Positions 25,281 to 33,716 of a DNA stretch of 59,653 nt are shown one piece after another; position 1 is the first letter of the stretch, and every line of letters begins with the position of its first letter. Location of the stretch: positions 147,772-207,424 of the forward strand of contig NZ_AOIB01000031.1 in NCBI RefSeq assembly GCF_000337675.1. The letters run 5' to 3'. The notes under the pieces were generated by a model. It did not search any database, was not told the DNA's origin, and was given only the letters and a program-made list of their open reading frames with translations. A program made the translations under genes and the position numbers. Source of the DNA: Natronococcus amylolyticus DSM 10524 (lineage in GTDB: Archaea; Halobacteriota; Halobacteria; Halobacteriales; Natrialbaceae).

Positions 25281-25866
25281 GCGAACGGCGGTTCCGACCG
25301 CGACCGCGGATCCCGAGCGCAGTCTCCGGGTCGACTGCTACGTCCGACCGACCGTTTCGACCGCCGCCGACGGCGCGATCGGTCGCGTCGTCGACCGACT
25401 CGATCGACTGCAAGAGGACGGTGCCATCGACGAGTACCGGATCGTTCGGTGGCCGCCCGACGGGTACGCCGACGACGGCCGCAGATCGACGCGCAGCGAA
25501 ATCGTCGCCGAGTTCGAGCGCTGGGCCGAACGGCAAGGCCGCTCGCTCGAGCCGGCGTTCCGGCGACAGGAGCTCTCGTCGTCGCCGCTCTGTCCGGGGG
25601 CCGGTTCGCGCGAGCGAGTCCGGGTTCCGATCGTCACGCTCACACTGTACGAGGACGACGAGAGCGAGGAATCGGGCGAGGACGGATCGGCGACGGTTCG
25701 CGGTGTCGTCCCGCACACGGATCGAACGGCGTCGGGCACGGATCGAACGTACACCGTCGAGGAGTGGCTCTCGGCTGCCGAGCGCAGCTCCGGAGCCGTC
25801 CCCGAAACGTCGGCGAAGGAAACGGCTGGACGCGACCAGGTGACGCTTCTGGAGGGAGGACGATGA
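25267..25866 (+). CDS. haloarchaeal HTH-type regulatory protein (199 aa)
   Basis: A 199-residue acidic protein. The conserved core is RVDCYVRPTVSTAADGAIG, then VVDRLDRLQEDGAIDEYR and WPPDG. A mid segment (AEFERWAERQGRSLEPAFRR) is followed by RVRVPIVTLTLYEDD. Proteins of this shape are annotated as HTH domain proteins in haloarchaea. I see no clear recognition helix, so DNA binding is uncertain; it may be a partner of the winged-helix protein upstream. It overlaps the upstream gene by 14 bases and the thiolase by ATGA, so it belongs to one operon. Confidence 0.75.
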   Translation: MSAGKRTAVPTATADPERSLRVDCYVRPTVSTAADGAIGRVVDRLDRLQEDGAIDEYRIVRWPPDGYADDGRRSTRSEIVAEFERWAERQGRSLEPAFRRQELSSSPLCPGAGSRERVRVPIVTLTLYEDDESEESGEDGSATVRGVVPHTDRTASGTDRTYTVEEWLSAAERSSGAVPETSAKETAGRDQVTLLEGGR

Positions 25867-27026
25867 CGGAGTCCGACCGCGTCGCGGTGATCGGCGCCTC
25901 GATGACCCAGTTCGGACAGCGCGAGGAGTGGATCCTCGAGCTGCTCGCCGAGGCCGGCCTCGACTGTCTCGAGGATGCGGGCGTCGACGCCGACGAGATC
26001 GAACATCTGTACGTCTCGAACATGACCAGCGGGGAGTTCGAGGGGATGACTGGCGTGATGAACGCGCTGGCACACGATATCGGCGCGCTGCCAGCGTACA
26101 CCCAGCGCGTCGACCAGACGAGCTCGAGCGGTGGGGCGGGGATCTACGCCGCCTGGCAGTCGATTCAAAGCGGAGCGAGCGATATGACCCTGCTCGTCGG
26201 CGGGGAGAAGATGACCCACCGGACGACCGGCGAGGCGACCGATATCATCGCGTCGATCACCCATCCCGTCGAGTACAAGGCGGGCGTGACCCTGCCCTCC
26301 TTCGCGGGACTGACCGCGCGTCACTACCTCGAGCGCTTCGACGCACCGCGGGAGAGCTTGGCGAAGGTCGCGTCGAAGAACCACAGAAACGGCGTCGACA
26401 ACCCCCACGCACAGTTCCGGAAGGAGGTCGACGTCGAAACGATCCTCGACTCGCCCATCGTCGCCGATCCGCTGCGACTGTACGATTTCTGTCCGATCAC
26501 CGACGGCTCCGCGGCGATGCTGTTCTGTCCGGAGTCCGTCGCCCAGGAGTACACCGACGAGTACGCGATCGTTGCGGGCGTCGACGGCGCAACCGACACC
26601 CACGTCGTCCACGAGCGCGAGGATCCGACGGTAATGGGCGGCGTTGTCGAGAGCGGGCAGGGCGCCTACGAGATGAGCGGCTACGGGCCAGAGGACGTCG
26701 ACGTCGCCGAACTCCACGACATGTTCACCATCCTCGAGTTCCTGCAGATGGAGGGGCTGGGCTTTGCCGAGCAGGGCGAGGCCTGGGAGTTAGTCGAGGA
26801 GGGCTACACGGAGCGCGACGGCGAGTTACCGGTCAACACCTCCGGCGGGCTCAAATCGAAGGGCCACCCGCTTGGCGCCAGCGGCGTCGCCCAGGGCGTC
26901 GAGATCTACGAACAGGTGGTCGGCGAGGCCGGCGACCGCCAGGTCGAGGCCGACGTCGGGCTCTGTTGTAACGTCGGCGGCTTCGGCAACTGCGTTATCA
27001 CCACTATCATGGAGGCAGCACGATGA
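25863..27026 (+). CDS. thiolase-family protein with Ser at the nucleophile position
   Basis: A 387-residue thiolase fold (SCP2/acetyl-CoA acyltransferase-like). Conserved segments include VAVIGASMTQFG at the N-terminus, VGGEKMTHRTTGE, GHPLGASG with the active-site His, and CNVGGFGNC (369-377). Where thiolases have the acyl-accepting Cys (C-A-S-G), this protein reads QTSSSGG, with Ser87 in the Cys slot. From memory, haloarchaeal relatives share this. It is coupled to the OB-fold gene downstream, the usual partner of HMG-CoA-type and side-chain thiolases. Condensing or cleaving activity is therefore uncertain. Confidence 0.85.
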   Translation: MTESDRVAVIGASMTQFGQREEWILELLAEAGLDCLEDAGVDADEIEHLYVSNMTSGEFEGMTGVMNALAHDIGALPAYTQRVDQTSSSGGAGIYAAWQSIQSGASDMTLLVGGEKMTHRTTGEATDIIASITHPVEYKAGVTLPSFAGLTARHYLERFDAPRESLAKVASKNHRNGVDNPHAQFRKEVDVETILDSPIVADPLRLYDFCPITDGSAAMLFCPESVAQEYTDEYAIVAGVDGATDTHVVHEREDPTVMGGVVESGQGAYEMSGYGPEDVDVAELHDMFTILEFLQMEGLGFAEQGEAWELVEEGYTERDGELPVNTSGGLKSKGHPLGASGVAQGVEIYEQVVGEAGDRQVEADVGLCCNVGGFGNCVITTIMEAAR

Positions 27027-27400
27027 CGATGGAAGCGACCCGATACGACGACGGCACGATCAGCTACCCCGGCCACCCGCGCAGCCGGAACGGTGCGGAA
27101 CCGGTCGGCACGATCGACCTGAGCGAGCACACCGCCGAGGTCGTGACGTGGACGACCAGTACCGCGACGCCGCCGGGCGTTCGGGAACCGAACCACCTCG
27201 CGATCGTCGAGTTCGACGTGCGTGAAGTCGTCGACGACGGCGAGACGTCGGTCCGAGCGCTCGTCCAGCTCACGGACGGCGACGTCGAGACCGGCGACGA
27301 GGTCGAACCCGTCTACACCGAGGAGCTGCGCGAACCCGGTGCGGGCATCAGGGAACCCGACAGCCAGGACTGGGACGGCTACCGGTTCGAACCGGTGTAG
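27023..27400 (+). CDS. OB-fold (DUF35-like) partner of the thiolase
   Basis: A 125-residue beta-rich protein whose ATG overlaps the thiolase stop. It matches the OB part of DUF35/ChsH2-type proteins (VGTIDLSEHTAEVVTWTTS, then LAIVEFDV and VRALVQLTDGDVETGDEVEPVY). It lacks the N-terminal four-cysteine zinc rubredoxin-like part found in canonical DUF35 proteins. DUF35 proteins bridge thiolases to acyl-CoA partners. An ATG two codons downstream is an alternative start. Confidence 0.82.
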   Translation: MTMEATRYDDGTISYPGHPRSRNGAEPVGTIDLSEHTAEVVTWTTSTATPPGVREPNHLAIVEFDVREVVDDGETSVRALVQLTDGDVETGDEVEPVYTEELREPGAGIREPDSQDWDGYRFEPV

Positions 27401-27532
27401 GACCCGTTTCGGTCCGCTCGCGGCCCGGCATGCGAGCAGCGGACTGACTCGCGCTCGAGGCGAACGATCGCTGGCTCGAGCGCTGCTTGAGACGGCAGAA
27501 CGCCTTTCGCCGTTCGGAACGGTCCGTACTCT

Positions 27533-27721
27533 ATGCGAGGCACGTACAGGTGCGGGTCCTGCAGCGCTCAGTTCAAGGCGACCCGTCGACAGTGTGGCGT
27601 CTGTGGCACGAGCGGGCTCGAGACGAGCCGCGATTCGTGTCGTGGCTGTGGAACGAGCTTCGAAGATTCGGCCGTCCAGCGATGTCCGCGGTGTGGGTCC
27701 GACGACGCCGAATCCGTCTGA
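27533..27721 (+). CDS. small zinc-ribbon protein with four CxxC pairs (62 aa)
   Basis: A 62-residue protein in which eight cysteines form four CxxC pairs (CGSC, CGVC, CRGC and CPRC), enough for two zinc ribbons (about residues 7-24 and 36-55). It starts at ATG 27533 and its end faces the DUF389 gene convergently (six bases apart). Double zinc ribbons of this size are common in haloarchaea. The function is unknown, and nucleic-acid or protein binding is possible. Confidence 0.78.
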   Translation: MRGTYRCGSCSAQFKATRRQCGVCGTSGLETSRDSCRGCGTSFEDSAVQRCPRCGSDDAESV

Positions 27722-27727
27722 ACGGAG

Positions 27728-29098
27728 TCAGGTGTCGGCATCCGCGTTATTTACGTCGGCCTCATCGCCCTCGAGGTAGGCGTCGTTCCCGCCGGTCGCG
27801 ACGAAGCGAACCTGCACCGCGGTGTCGCCCGTCGTCTGCTCGTTGATCCGTTCGTCGATCGTGTCGATCAGCTCCGCGTCGTACGTCCCAGGCGGACCGC
27901 CGACCTCGACGACGACGGCGTCGATCTGCTGGGTCGCGTCGAGCGAGCTATCGACCGGGAGCCCCTCCTCGCGGACCTGGACGTCGACCTCGAGCAGGTA
28001 GGCGTCGTCGTACTCCGACAGCACCGCCTCGGACTCCTGGGTCGCCGTCTCCTCGAAGGCCGACATCTGATAGGAGGAGTAGGTCACGCCGGTCAGAAAC
28101 AGCGAGAGGACGAGGATAACGGCGAGAAAGATGGCGGCCTGTTTGAACACACGGCGCTGTGCGATCGAGATCCCGAACCCGCTATCGGGTCGGTAGCCGA
28201 TGTACCACAGCGTCGCGAGGCCGGCAAAGTTGACTCCGAGGAGGTTGACTAACACGAGCACCGTCGAGCCCAGTGCGGCCGCGGGCATCCCCCAGGCCAA
28301 GGCGATACCGGCGGCAGCCATCGGCGGCACCAGCGCGGCGGCGATCATCACGCCGACGATAGCGACCGAGAAGCCGGTCGCGAGGCTGAGGATACCGGCG
28401 ATGCCGGCACCCAGCGCGACGGGCAACAGGAGCAGCTCCGGAGCGATCCGCTCTGCCACCTCGTCGATCTCGGTGAGCTCGGCCCCGGGAGGAACGAGAA
28501 ACATCGACTGGAAGAGCCACGCGACGATCGCCGCGATGACGATTCCGCCGAGAACGCCCGAGAACTGGTAGCGAAGTCCCTTGAAGAACAGGTCGCGATC
28601 GTTGACCACGGTCCCGATCGAGGCGCTCAACGCGGGTCCGATCAGCGGCGCGATCACCATCGAGCCGACGACGACCGCCGGCGAGTCGAGCAGCAGTCCG
28701 ACCGTCGCGACGATCGAGCTGATCAGCGTCATCGCGAAAAAGACGCTGTAGGTCGGCGTCAGCTCCTCCGCTCGAGTCAGTAACTCCTGTCTGGAGATTT
28801 CCTCGTCCTGGACCGACTCCGTGGTGTGTTCCTGCTGGAGTTCGTCAAAATCCCTCGAGATAACGGTCTCCGCGTCGGTGACAACCGTGTAGGAGTCGTT
28901 CTCGATCCCGACGTTCTGAAGCGAGTCGAGGACCGGTTCGACCGCGTTCGTCGGCAGCGGAAACGAGACGATGGAGTCGTACTCCCGGGTCCCGTGTTCC
29001 TCCGTGAGAACGTACTCGACCCCCTCTTCTTCCAGTACGTCGAGCACCGCCTCTCGTTTACCCACCGGCACCGTAACCTGAATATGTCGCACTATCAC
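27728..29098 (-). CDS. DUF389 / TIGR00341 family membrane protein
   Basis: A 456-residue protein with an N-terminal ferredoxin-like domain (about 1-85; RHIQVTVPVGKREAVLD). A core of about six to seven membrane helices (about 115-330) contains the conserved DSPAVVVGSMVIAPLIGP and AALVPPMAAAGIAL segments, and a C-terminal extracytoplasmic part follows. DUF389 proteins are widespread and uncharacterised. The start is GTG 29098; GTG 29092, two codons later, matches the usual family N-terminus (MRxIQ) slightly better. It is monocistronic and convergent with the zinc-ribbon gene. Confidence 0.9.
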   Translation of the reverse strand: MIVRHIQVTVPVGKREAVLDVLEEEGVEYVLTEEHGTREYDSIVSFPLPTNAVEPVLDSLQNVGIENDSYTVVTDAETVISRDFDELQQEHTTESVQDEEISRQELLTRAEELTPTYSVFFAMTLISSIVATVGLLLDSPAVVVGSMVIAPLIGPALSASIGTVVNDRDLFFKGLRYQFSGVLGGIVIAAIVAWLFQSMFLVPPGAELTEIDEVAERIAPELLLLPVALGAGIAGILSLATGFSVAIVGVMIAAALVPPMAAAGIALAWGMPAAALGSTVLVLVNLLGVNFAGLATLWYIGYRPDSGFGISIAQRRVFKQAAIFLAVILVLSLFLTGVTYSSYQMSAFEETATQESEAVLSEYDDAYLLEVDVQVREEGLPVDSSLDATQQIDAVVVEVGGPPGTYDAELIDTIDERINEQTTGDTAVQVRFVATGGNDAYLEGDEADVNNADADT

Positions 29099-29276
29099 GT
29101 ACTGGATACAGACGACGAAAGTTCCTCGGGCGGAAAGTGCGTGTTCGGTTTGCGGGTCGTCGTTCCAGCCGATTCGATCCCCGTGGATCGCACATGTGAC
29201 AGAAAATCAGGTTCGACGGACTGAACGTCCGAATCTCGTGAAAAGAGGATTTTACCGAAGACCGTGTGTCTCCGGT

Positions 29277-29714
29277 ATGGATCGGCGAACCCTGATCGGG
29301 CTGACGGCGGGAGTCGGAATCACGACAGTGACCGGCTGTCTCGGGGCGGTTTCGGACGTGACAGGGTCCGAGACCGAAGAGACGGAGGAGCCGGCGGACC
29401 GCCTGGTCGTCGGAGACGGCGACGCGGAAGACGGAACCGACGTGATTGTCCGAAACGCCGGCCCGGAGGAGCGAACGGTCGGGATCGAACTCCGTCGTGA
29501 CGGCGAGACGGCCCTCGAGCGGACGGAGACGCTCCCGTCGGAGGACGCCTTCGAGATCACGCTGCTCGAAACCGGAACCTACGATCTGATCGTCGAGACC
29601 GACACCGGACGGAGCGAGACCTCGGTCACACAGCCGACCGACTGTGCGGACGCTCGAACCGAGATCATCGTCTCCGAGTACGGACTCGAGACCACGACCT
29701 CGAGTTCGTGTTGA
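29277..29714 (+). CDS. secreted lipoprotein, 145 aa
   Basis: Starts MDRRTLIGLTAG with a lipobox VTGC at about residues 18-21. An acidic linker follows, then one beta-sandwich (about 45-145; VIVRNAGPEERTVGIELRRDG, then TYDLIVETDTG) that resembles small cupredoxin- or Ig-like surface domains but lacks copper ligands. Two cysteines near the end (C129 and C145) may pair. The function is unknown. It borders the AT-rich gene-poor region to the right. Confidence 0.75.
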   Translation: MDRRTLIGLTAGVGITTVTGCLGAVSDVTGSETEETEEPADRLVVGDGDAEDGTDVIVRNAGPEERTVGIELRRDGETALERTETLPSEDAFEITLLETGTYDLIVETDTGRSETSVTQPTDCADARTEIIVSEYGLETTTSSSC

Positions 29715-30390
29715 GGCCCGGTTCGTCGAGTGCTGGACGGATCGCGTCTCACCTCGCGGCGTTTGGGCTGTATACATATTGTGTATTTGATGGCTTGATG
29801 CGAAATGGCGAGATATAGAATTGTCAGTAGAAAATAGGGTTCGACTCTCCATCGATATAGATGTTATCAAAATCTGCATATATAATGGGCAACAACGTCC
29901 GGCATGTAGCAGTTCTTCAGGGGTGAGATTTGAACTTTGAGTACGGACAAGGGATTTCAAACGGATCTCGGTCGTCAGGGTAGAAGTTTGCAAAGGACAC
30001 AACATGAAAGTACTGTCCTTCATGCCTAGAAATGTAACTAGTCAGGTAATTTGGGTGACAAAGGTCCGTCGGGCCGTAAAATAATCCTTACACTTTGACT
30101 CAATTTCAAAGCACCGCCGTCGTTTGGAAGCGGTTGCGACAGAAACCGACTGCACGGTGTAGTCTTACACACATACTTTTGTAAACCAATTACTATATAC
30201 TACTATGTAGTCGAATATAGTACTATTTTCTGGAGATATTCAGCAGTAATATCGTCTCTACAGCGTCCGAACAACCGATAGAGTTCGTTCTCTCCGCTGG
30301 GAGAGCTATCGCTCCGGCGAGTATGTTCTATTTCAGCAACTCTCTACATATTAAATTATTATAACCACCGGAGAGGGACTGTTCGATGCG
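29715..30390. other. AT-rich, gene-poor region
   Basis: About 680 bases of markedly lower GC than the rest of the window, with TATA-like clusters at 29770-29790, 29860-29885 and 30180-30230. I see no gene with haloarchaeal codon use. It may be remnant DNA from a transferred element. The promoter of the frame at 30391 probably lies at its right edge (TTAAATTATTATAA at 30351-30364). Confidence 0.5.
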
Positions 30391-30681
30391 ATGTTGGAAT
30401 ACCCATCCGAATCGTGTGAGGAAGTGATAATAACTGGCCCGAGACATGGGCAACAAGTCATCTTCTGGACGATACTTGGACTCACGTACAGAAGCGCCTA
30501 TAGAGTCCCGAGGGGGGGGACCCAAACCGCAAGATTCGACCCGAGTGTCGGGTCCGTCCGCGACTTCGACCGTCGGCTGCACCGACTCGCCGACGAGTCG
30601 GTTTCTACTCCGCCAGCTCGCGGAAATCGAACGAACGATCTGACCTGCGATTCCCTCGGAGTCCGACTGCGGAATATATAG
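30391..30681 (+). CDS. possible 96-aa protein with G8 tract
   Basis: A 96-codon frame whose second half (from about codon 43) has clear GC-ending codon use and reads VGSVRDFDRRLHRLADES, whereas the first half is AT-richer and looks unlike coding. The change happens at a run of eight G (30512-30519), where another open frame (from ATG 30446) could be joined by a one-base slip. A TATA-like block lies 27-40 bases upstream. No family is recognised. It may be a real gene, a frameshifted one or a phase-variable one. Confidence 0.35.
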   Translation: MLEYPSESCEEVIITGPRHGQQVIFWTILGLTYRSAYRVPRGGTQTARFDPSVGSVRDFDRRLHRLADESVSTPPARGNRTNDLTCDSLGVRLRNI

Positions 30682-30793
30682 GACTATATAGTAAGATATA
30701 GGTACGACGGCCGGTCATACACCAGTTCGTGAACTCGCGTTCGTATGCACACCACGAATCAGTTCGGAAGGAACGATCGACAGACGGGGCGTG

Positions 30794-31591
30794 ATGAGCG
30801 GTAGCGCACTCGAGGGTGCGGTAGTCGATCTCGACGGAACCGTCTACCGTGGGGATCGGCCCGTCGCCGGCGCTCGAGAGGGAATCGAGCGGCTACGTGA
30901 GTCCGATCTCGATCCGGTCTTTCTGACCAACAACCCGACCGGAACCCGGTCGGGCTACCGCGACCGGCTTCGCTCGCTCGGGATCGACGCGGCGACCGAC
31001 GAAATCGTCACTGCCGCGTGGATCGCAGCCGACTACCTCGCGACGGCTCATCCCGACGATTCCGCGCTCGTCGTCGGCGAGTCGGCCCTCGTCGAGGAGC
31101 TACGACAGGCGGGGGTCGACGTCACGAGCGATCCCGACCGGGCTACCGTCGTCCTGGCGTCGATGGATCGGTCGCTCGAGTACGCCGATATCCGCGCGGC
31201 CCTCGAGGCGTTCGAGGGCGAGTCCGATCCGCGATTCTACGCGACCAACCCGGACCGAACGTGTCCGACTGAGACCGGTGAAATCCCGGATACGGCGGCG
31301 ACGGTCGGCGCGATCGAGGGGACGACCGGCCGCGAACTCGACGGTGTCCTCGGAAAGCCATCGCGGTTCGCCGTCGAGGCCGCCGTCCGGCGGCTCGGAA
31401 CGACACCCGAGCGATGTCTCGTCGTCGGGGACCGACTCGAGACCGACGTGGAGATGGGTCTCTCCGCTGGTATGACGACAGTGCTCGTCCTCTCGGGCGT
31501 TACCGACCGGGACGCGGTTTCGGCGTCGACCATCGAGCCGGACTACGTCCTCGACTCGCTCGGCGACATCGGATCGGTTCTCCAGCCATGA
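30794..31591 (+). CDS. HAD-IIA phosphatase (NagD/phosphoglycolate-type)
   Basis: A 265-residue HAD-superfamily hydrolase with a type IIA cap. The nucleophile motif is VVDLDGTVYRG (DxD at residues 12-14). Motif II is FLTNNPTGTR, motif III (Lys) lies in GVLGKPSRF, and motif IV is VVGDRLETDVEMG. Substrates of this class include phosphoglycolate, 4-nitrophenyl phosphate and sugar phosphates. It starts at ATG 30794, and its stop overlaps the MgtC gene start (ATGA). Confidence 0.88.
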   Translation: MSGSALEGAVVDLDGTVYRGDRPVAGAREGIERLRESDLDPVFLTNNPTGTRSGYRDRLRSLGIDAATDEIVTAAWIAADYLATAHPDDSALVVGESALVEELRQAGVDVTSDPDRATVVLASMDRSLEYADIRAALEAFEGESDPRFYATNPDRTCPTETGEIPDTAATVGAIEGTTGRELDGVLGKPSRFAVEAAVRRLGTTPERCLVVGDRLETDVEMGLSAGMTTVLVLSGVTDRDAVSASTIEPDYVLDSLGDIGSVLQP

Positions 31592-32832
31592 TCGATATCG
31601 ACGTACTCATTCACCTCGAGGAGGACGTAGCCAGGATCGTCATCGCGACGCTGCTCGGGATGTTCCTGGGTCTCGAGCGCGAGTGGTCCCAGAAGTCCGC
31701 GGGGATCCGAACGTTCGCGCTGATCAGCCTCCTGGCCGCGGTCTTTACGATCATCGACCACGAGGGACTGTTGCTCGTCGGCGGCCTCCTGATCATCGCA
31801 CACGCCGTGTTGCTGGCCGTACAGAGTTTCATCGAGGACGATATCGACGGGCTCTCGCTGACGACGTCGGTGTCGATGCTGGTCGCCTACAGTATCGGCG
31901 CGCTCGTCGCCAACGGGTTCCTGATCGAGTCAGTGACGGTGGCGGTGCTGTCGTCGCTGCTGCTCGTCCTGAAGCGTGAACTCCACGAGTTCGCGTGGGG
32001 GCTCTCCCGGGAGGAGATGCGAAGCGCCGTCGAGTTCGTCATCCTGGCGTTCGTCATCTACCCACTTCTACCCGACGAGACGGTCGATCCTTGGGGCGCC
32101 GTCCAGCCGCGGCTAATCTGGTCGCTCGTGATCGCGATCAGCGCGATCGGGTTCGTCAACTACGTCCTGGTCAAGAAGTACCAGGGGCGCGGGATCGCCG
32201 TCACCGGCTTCTTCGGCGGGCTCGTCAACTCGACGGCGGTCGTCGCCGAGATGGGCAAACGCGCGGACAACCAGTCGGGACTGCTCGGGCTGGCCGTCGG
32301 CGCGATCCTGCTCGCGAACGCCGCGATGGCGGTTCGAAACGCCGTGATCGTGGTTGCGTTCGTTCCCGAAGCCGCCGTCATCGTCGGTGCACCGCTGGGT
32401 GCGATTGCGCTCGCAGGCGTCGGGATCGCGATGTGGCAAAGCGACTGGCGGACGGAGTTCGAGGCCGACCTCAACTCGCCGTTCAGTCTCCGGAACGCGC
32501 TCACCTTCGGTGCGCTGTTTCTCGCCGTCTTGTTGCTCTCGGTCGCTGCCGAGGAGCTGTTCGGGACGACCGGTTTCCTCGCGACGACGTTCCTGGCCGG
32601 GCTGGTCTCGAGCGGAACCGCGACGACGACGGCCGTCACCCTCGTTAGCACGGGCCAGATCTCGCAGAACGCGGCCGTCGCGGGTGTAATCGCTGGAACT
32701 GCGGCCAGCATCCTGGTCAAGACCTTCTTCGCCGCGAGCATCTCCCGGGAACTCGTTCGACCGGTGCTGTTCTGGAACCTCGTCCTGATCGGCGTCGGGA
32801 TCGTCTTCGGCGCACCCGTGTTGCTGCTGTAG
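31588..32832 (+). CDS. MgtC/SapB-DUF4010 membrane protein
   Basis: A 414-residue polytopic membrane protein. The N-terminal MgtC/SapB domain (about 10-140) contains LLGMFLGLEREWSQKSAGIRTF, and the remainder is a DUF4010 bundle with GFFGGLVNSTAVVAEMGKRA and LAGLVSSGTATTTAVTLV. MgtC proteins are linked to growth at low magnesium and to ATP-synthase inhibition in bacteria. Haloarchaeal members are uncharacterised. It is coupled to the HAD phosphatase by ATGA. Confidence 0.87.
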   Translation: MIDIDVLIHLEEDVARIVIATLLGMFLGLEREWSQKSAGIRTFALISLLAAVFTIIDHEGLLLVGGLLIIAHAVLLAVQSFIEDDIDGLSLTTSVSMLVAYSIGALVANGFLIESVTVAVLSSLLLVLKRELHEFAWGLSREEMRSAVEFVILAFVIYPLLPDETVDPWGAVQPRLIWSLVIAISAIGFVNYVLVKKYQGRGIAVTGFFGGLVNSTAVVAEMGKRADNQSGLLGLAVGAILLANAAMAVRNAVIVVAFVPEAAVIVGAPLGAIALAGVGIAMWQSDWRTEFEADLNSPFSLRNALTFGALFLAVLLLSVAAEELFGTTGFLATTFLAGLVSSGTATTTAVTLVSTGQISQNAAVAGVIAGTAASILVKTFFAASISRELVRPVLFWNLVLIGVGIVFGAPVLLL

Positions 32833-32912
32833 GTGCGGGGACGATCACGTTCGGGTCCAGCCCCGGATCATCGGCAGCGTTTTGGCGGCAGGCCCGATAC
32901 TACCGCCAATCG

Positions 32913-33605
32913 ATGCTCTTCGGACGCAACGAGGACGACCCGACACCCGGACTCGAGTGGGACCGGGACGGTCCCTGGTTGGACCACACCGAGCGGTCCG
33001 ACCGGACGACGGTCGATTACGAGGGCGAAACGTACGTCTGTCGCCGCACAACGTCGACCGACGGCGACTGGTCGATCGCGTACGGTACTCCGGGAAGAGA
33101 CGGTCAGTCCCGGGGCTTTCTGTTCCGGGAGGAGACCCTCGAGTGGACGACGCCCCTCGAGCACCCGACGCTCGGGCTCGTCGCCGACGACGGGACGGTC
33201 CTGATCCTCGAAGGCGGAGCTGCCGACCAACTGGACGGTACCGTTCGCGTGTTCGGTGCCGACGGCAGATCGCGGTTCGTCCGGGAGTTCGACGCGAACG
33301 TCTCCGACGTCGATCTCTCTGCCGACGGTCGGATTGCCGTCGTTCGGACGAAGTCGCCCGACGAGACGACGTACGTGATCGACGTCCCGGATGGGTCTGT
33401 TCGACTGACCCACACAAGCAAGTGGGCCAGCCCCGGCCACGCTCGGCTCTACTCGAGCGACGAGGGGTGGCTCGTCTACCTGAGCCAGTCCCTCGAGAAG
33501 AAACCCCTGTACGCGATCGACCTGGACGGTGGTCTCGTCTGGGAGGGACGGTCGTACCGGCAGATGAAGCCGCTGAGCGCCCGACTCAAATCTCGGCTAT
33601 CGTAG
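32913..33605 (+). CDS. beta-propeller-like conserved protein
   Basis: A 230-residue soluble protein of short beta-strand repeats (GLVADDGTVLILEG, then VSDVDLSADGRIAVVRT and GLVWEGRSYRQ), consistent with a WD/PQQ-like propeller of four to five blades. It has no signal peptide. No catalytic residues are recognised. It is a single gene between MgtC and the phosphonate transporter. Haloarchaeal relatives are hypothetical proteins. Confidence 0.7.
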   Translation: MLFGRNEDDPTPGLEWDRDGPWLDHTERSDRTTVDYEGETYVCRRTTSTDGDWSIAYGTPGRDGQSRGFLFREETLEWTTPLEHPTLGLVADDGTVLILEGGAADQLDGTVRVFGADGRSRFVREFDANVSDVDLSADGRIAVVRTKSPDETTYVIDVPDGSVRLTHTSKWASPGHARLYSSDEGWLVYLSQSLEKKPLYAIDLDGGLVWEGRSYRQMKPLSARLKSRLS

Positions 33606-33682
33606 TAGCGGAGCCGTCGATCGGGTCGGTCGACACCGTTTCCGAAGCGCGCCTCTGCCTACTGGGCCTTTTAAACCGGCAG

Positions 33683-33692
33683 CTATAAATAT
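33683..33692 (+). promoter_or_regulatory. TATA box of the phosphonate transporter operon
   Basis: CTATAAATAT, 25-34 bases upstream of the ATG at 33717, so the operon is expected to be leaderless. Confidence 0.65.
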
Positions 33693-33716
33693 CAGGTTTA
33701 TCAATACCATTTCGCA

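Noticed and set aside
29925-29945. tRNA-like T-loop (TTCAAAT) on the minus strand
   Set aside because: The flanking bases do not pair as a T-stem, and no acceptor or anticodon arm can be folded around it.
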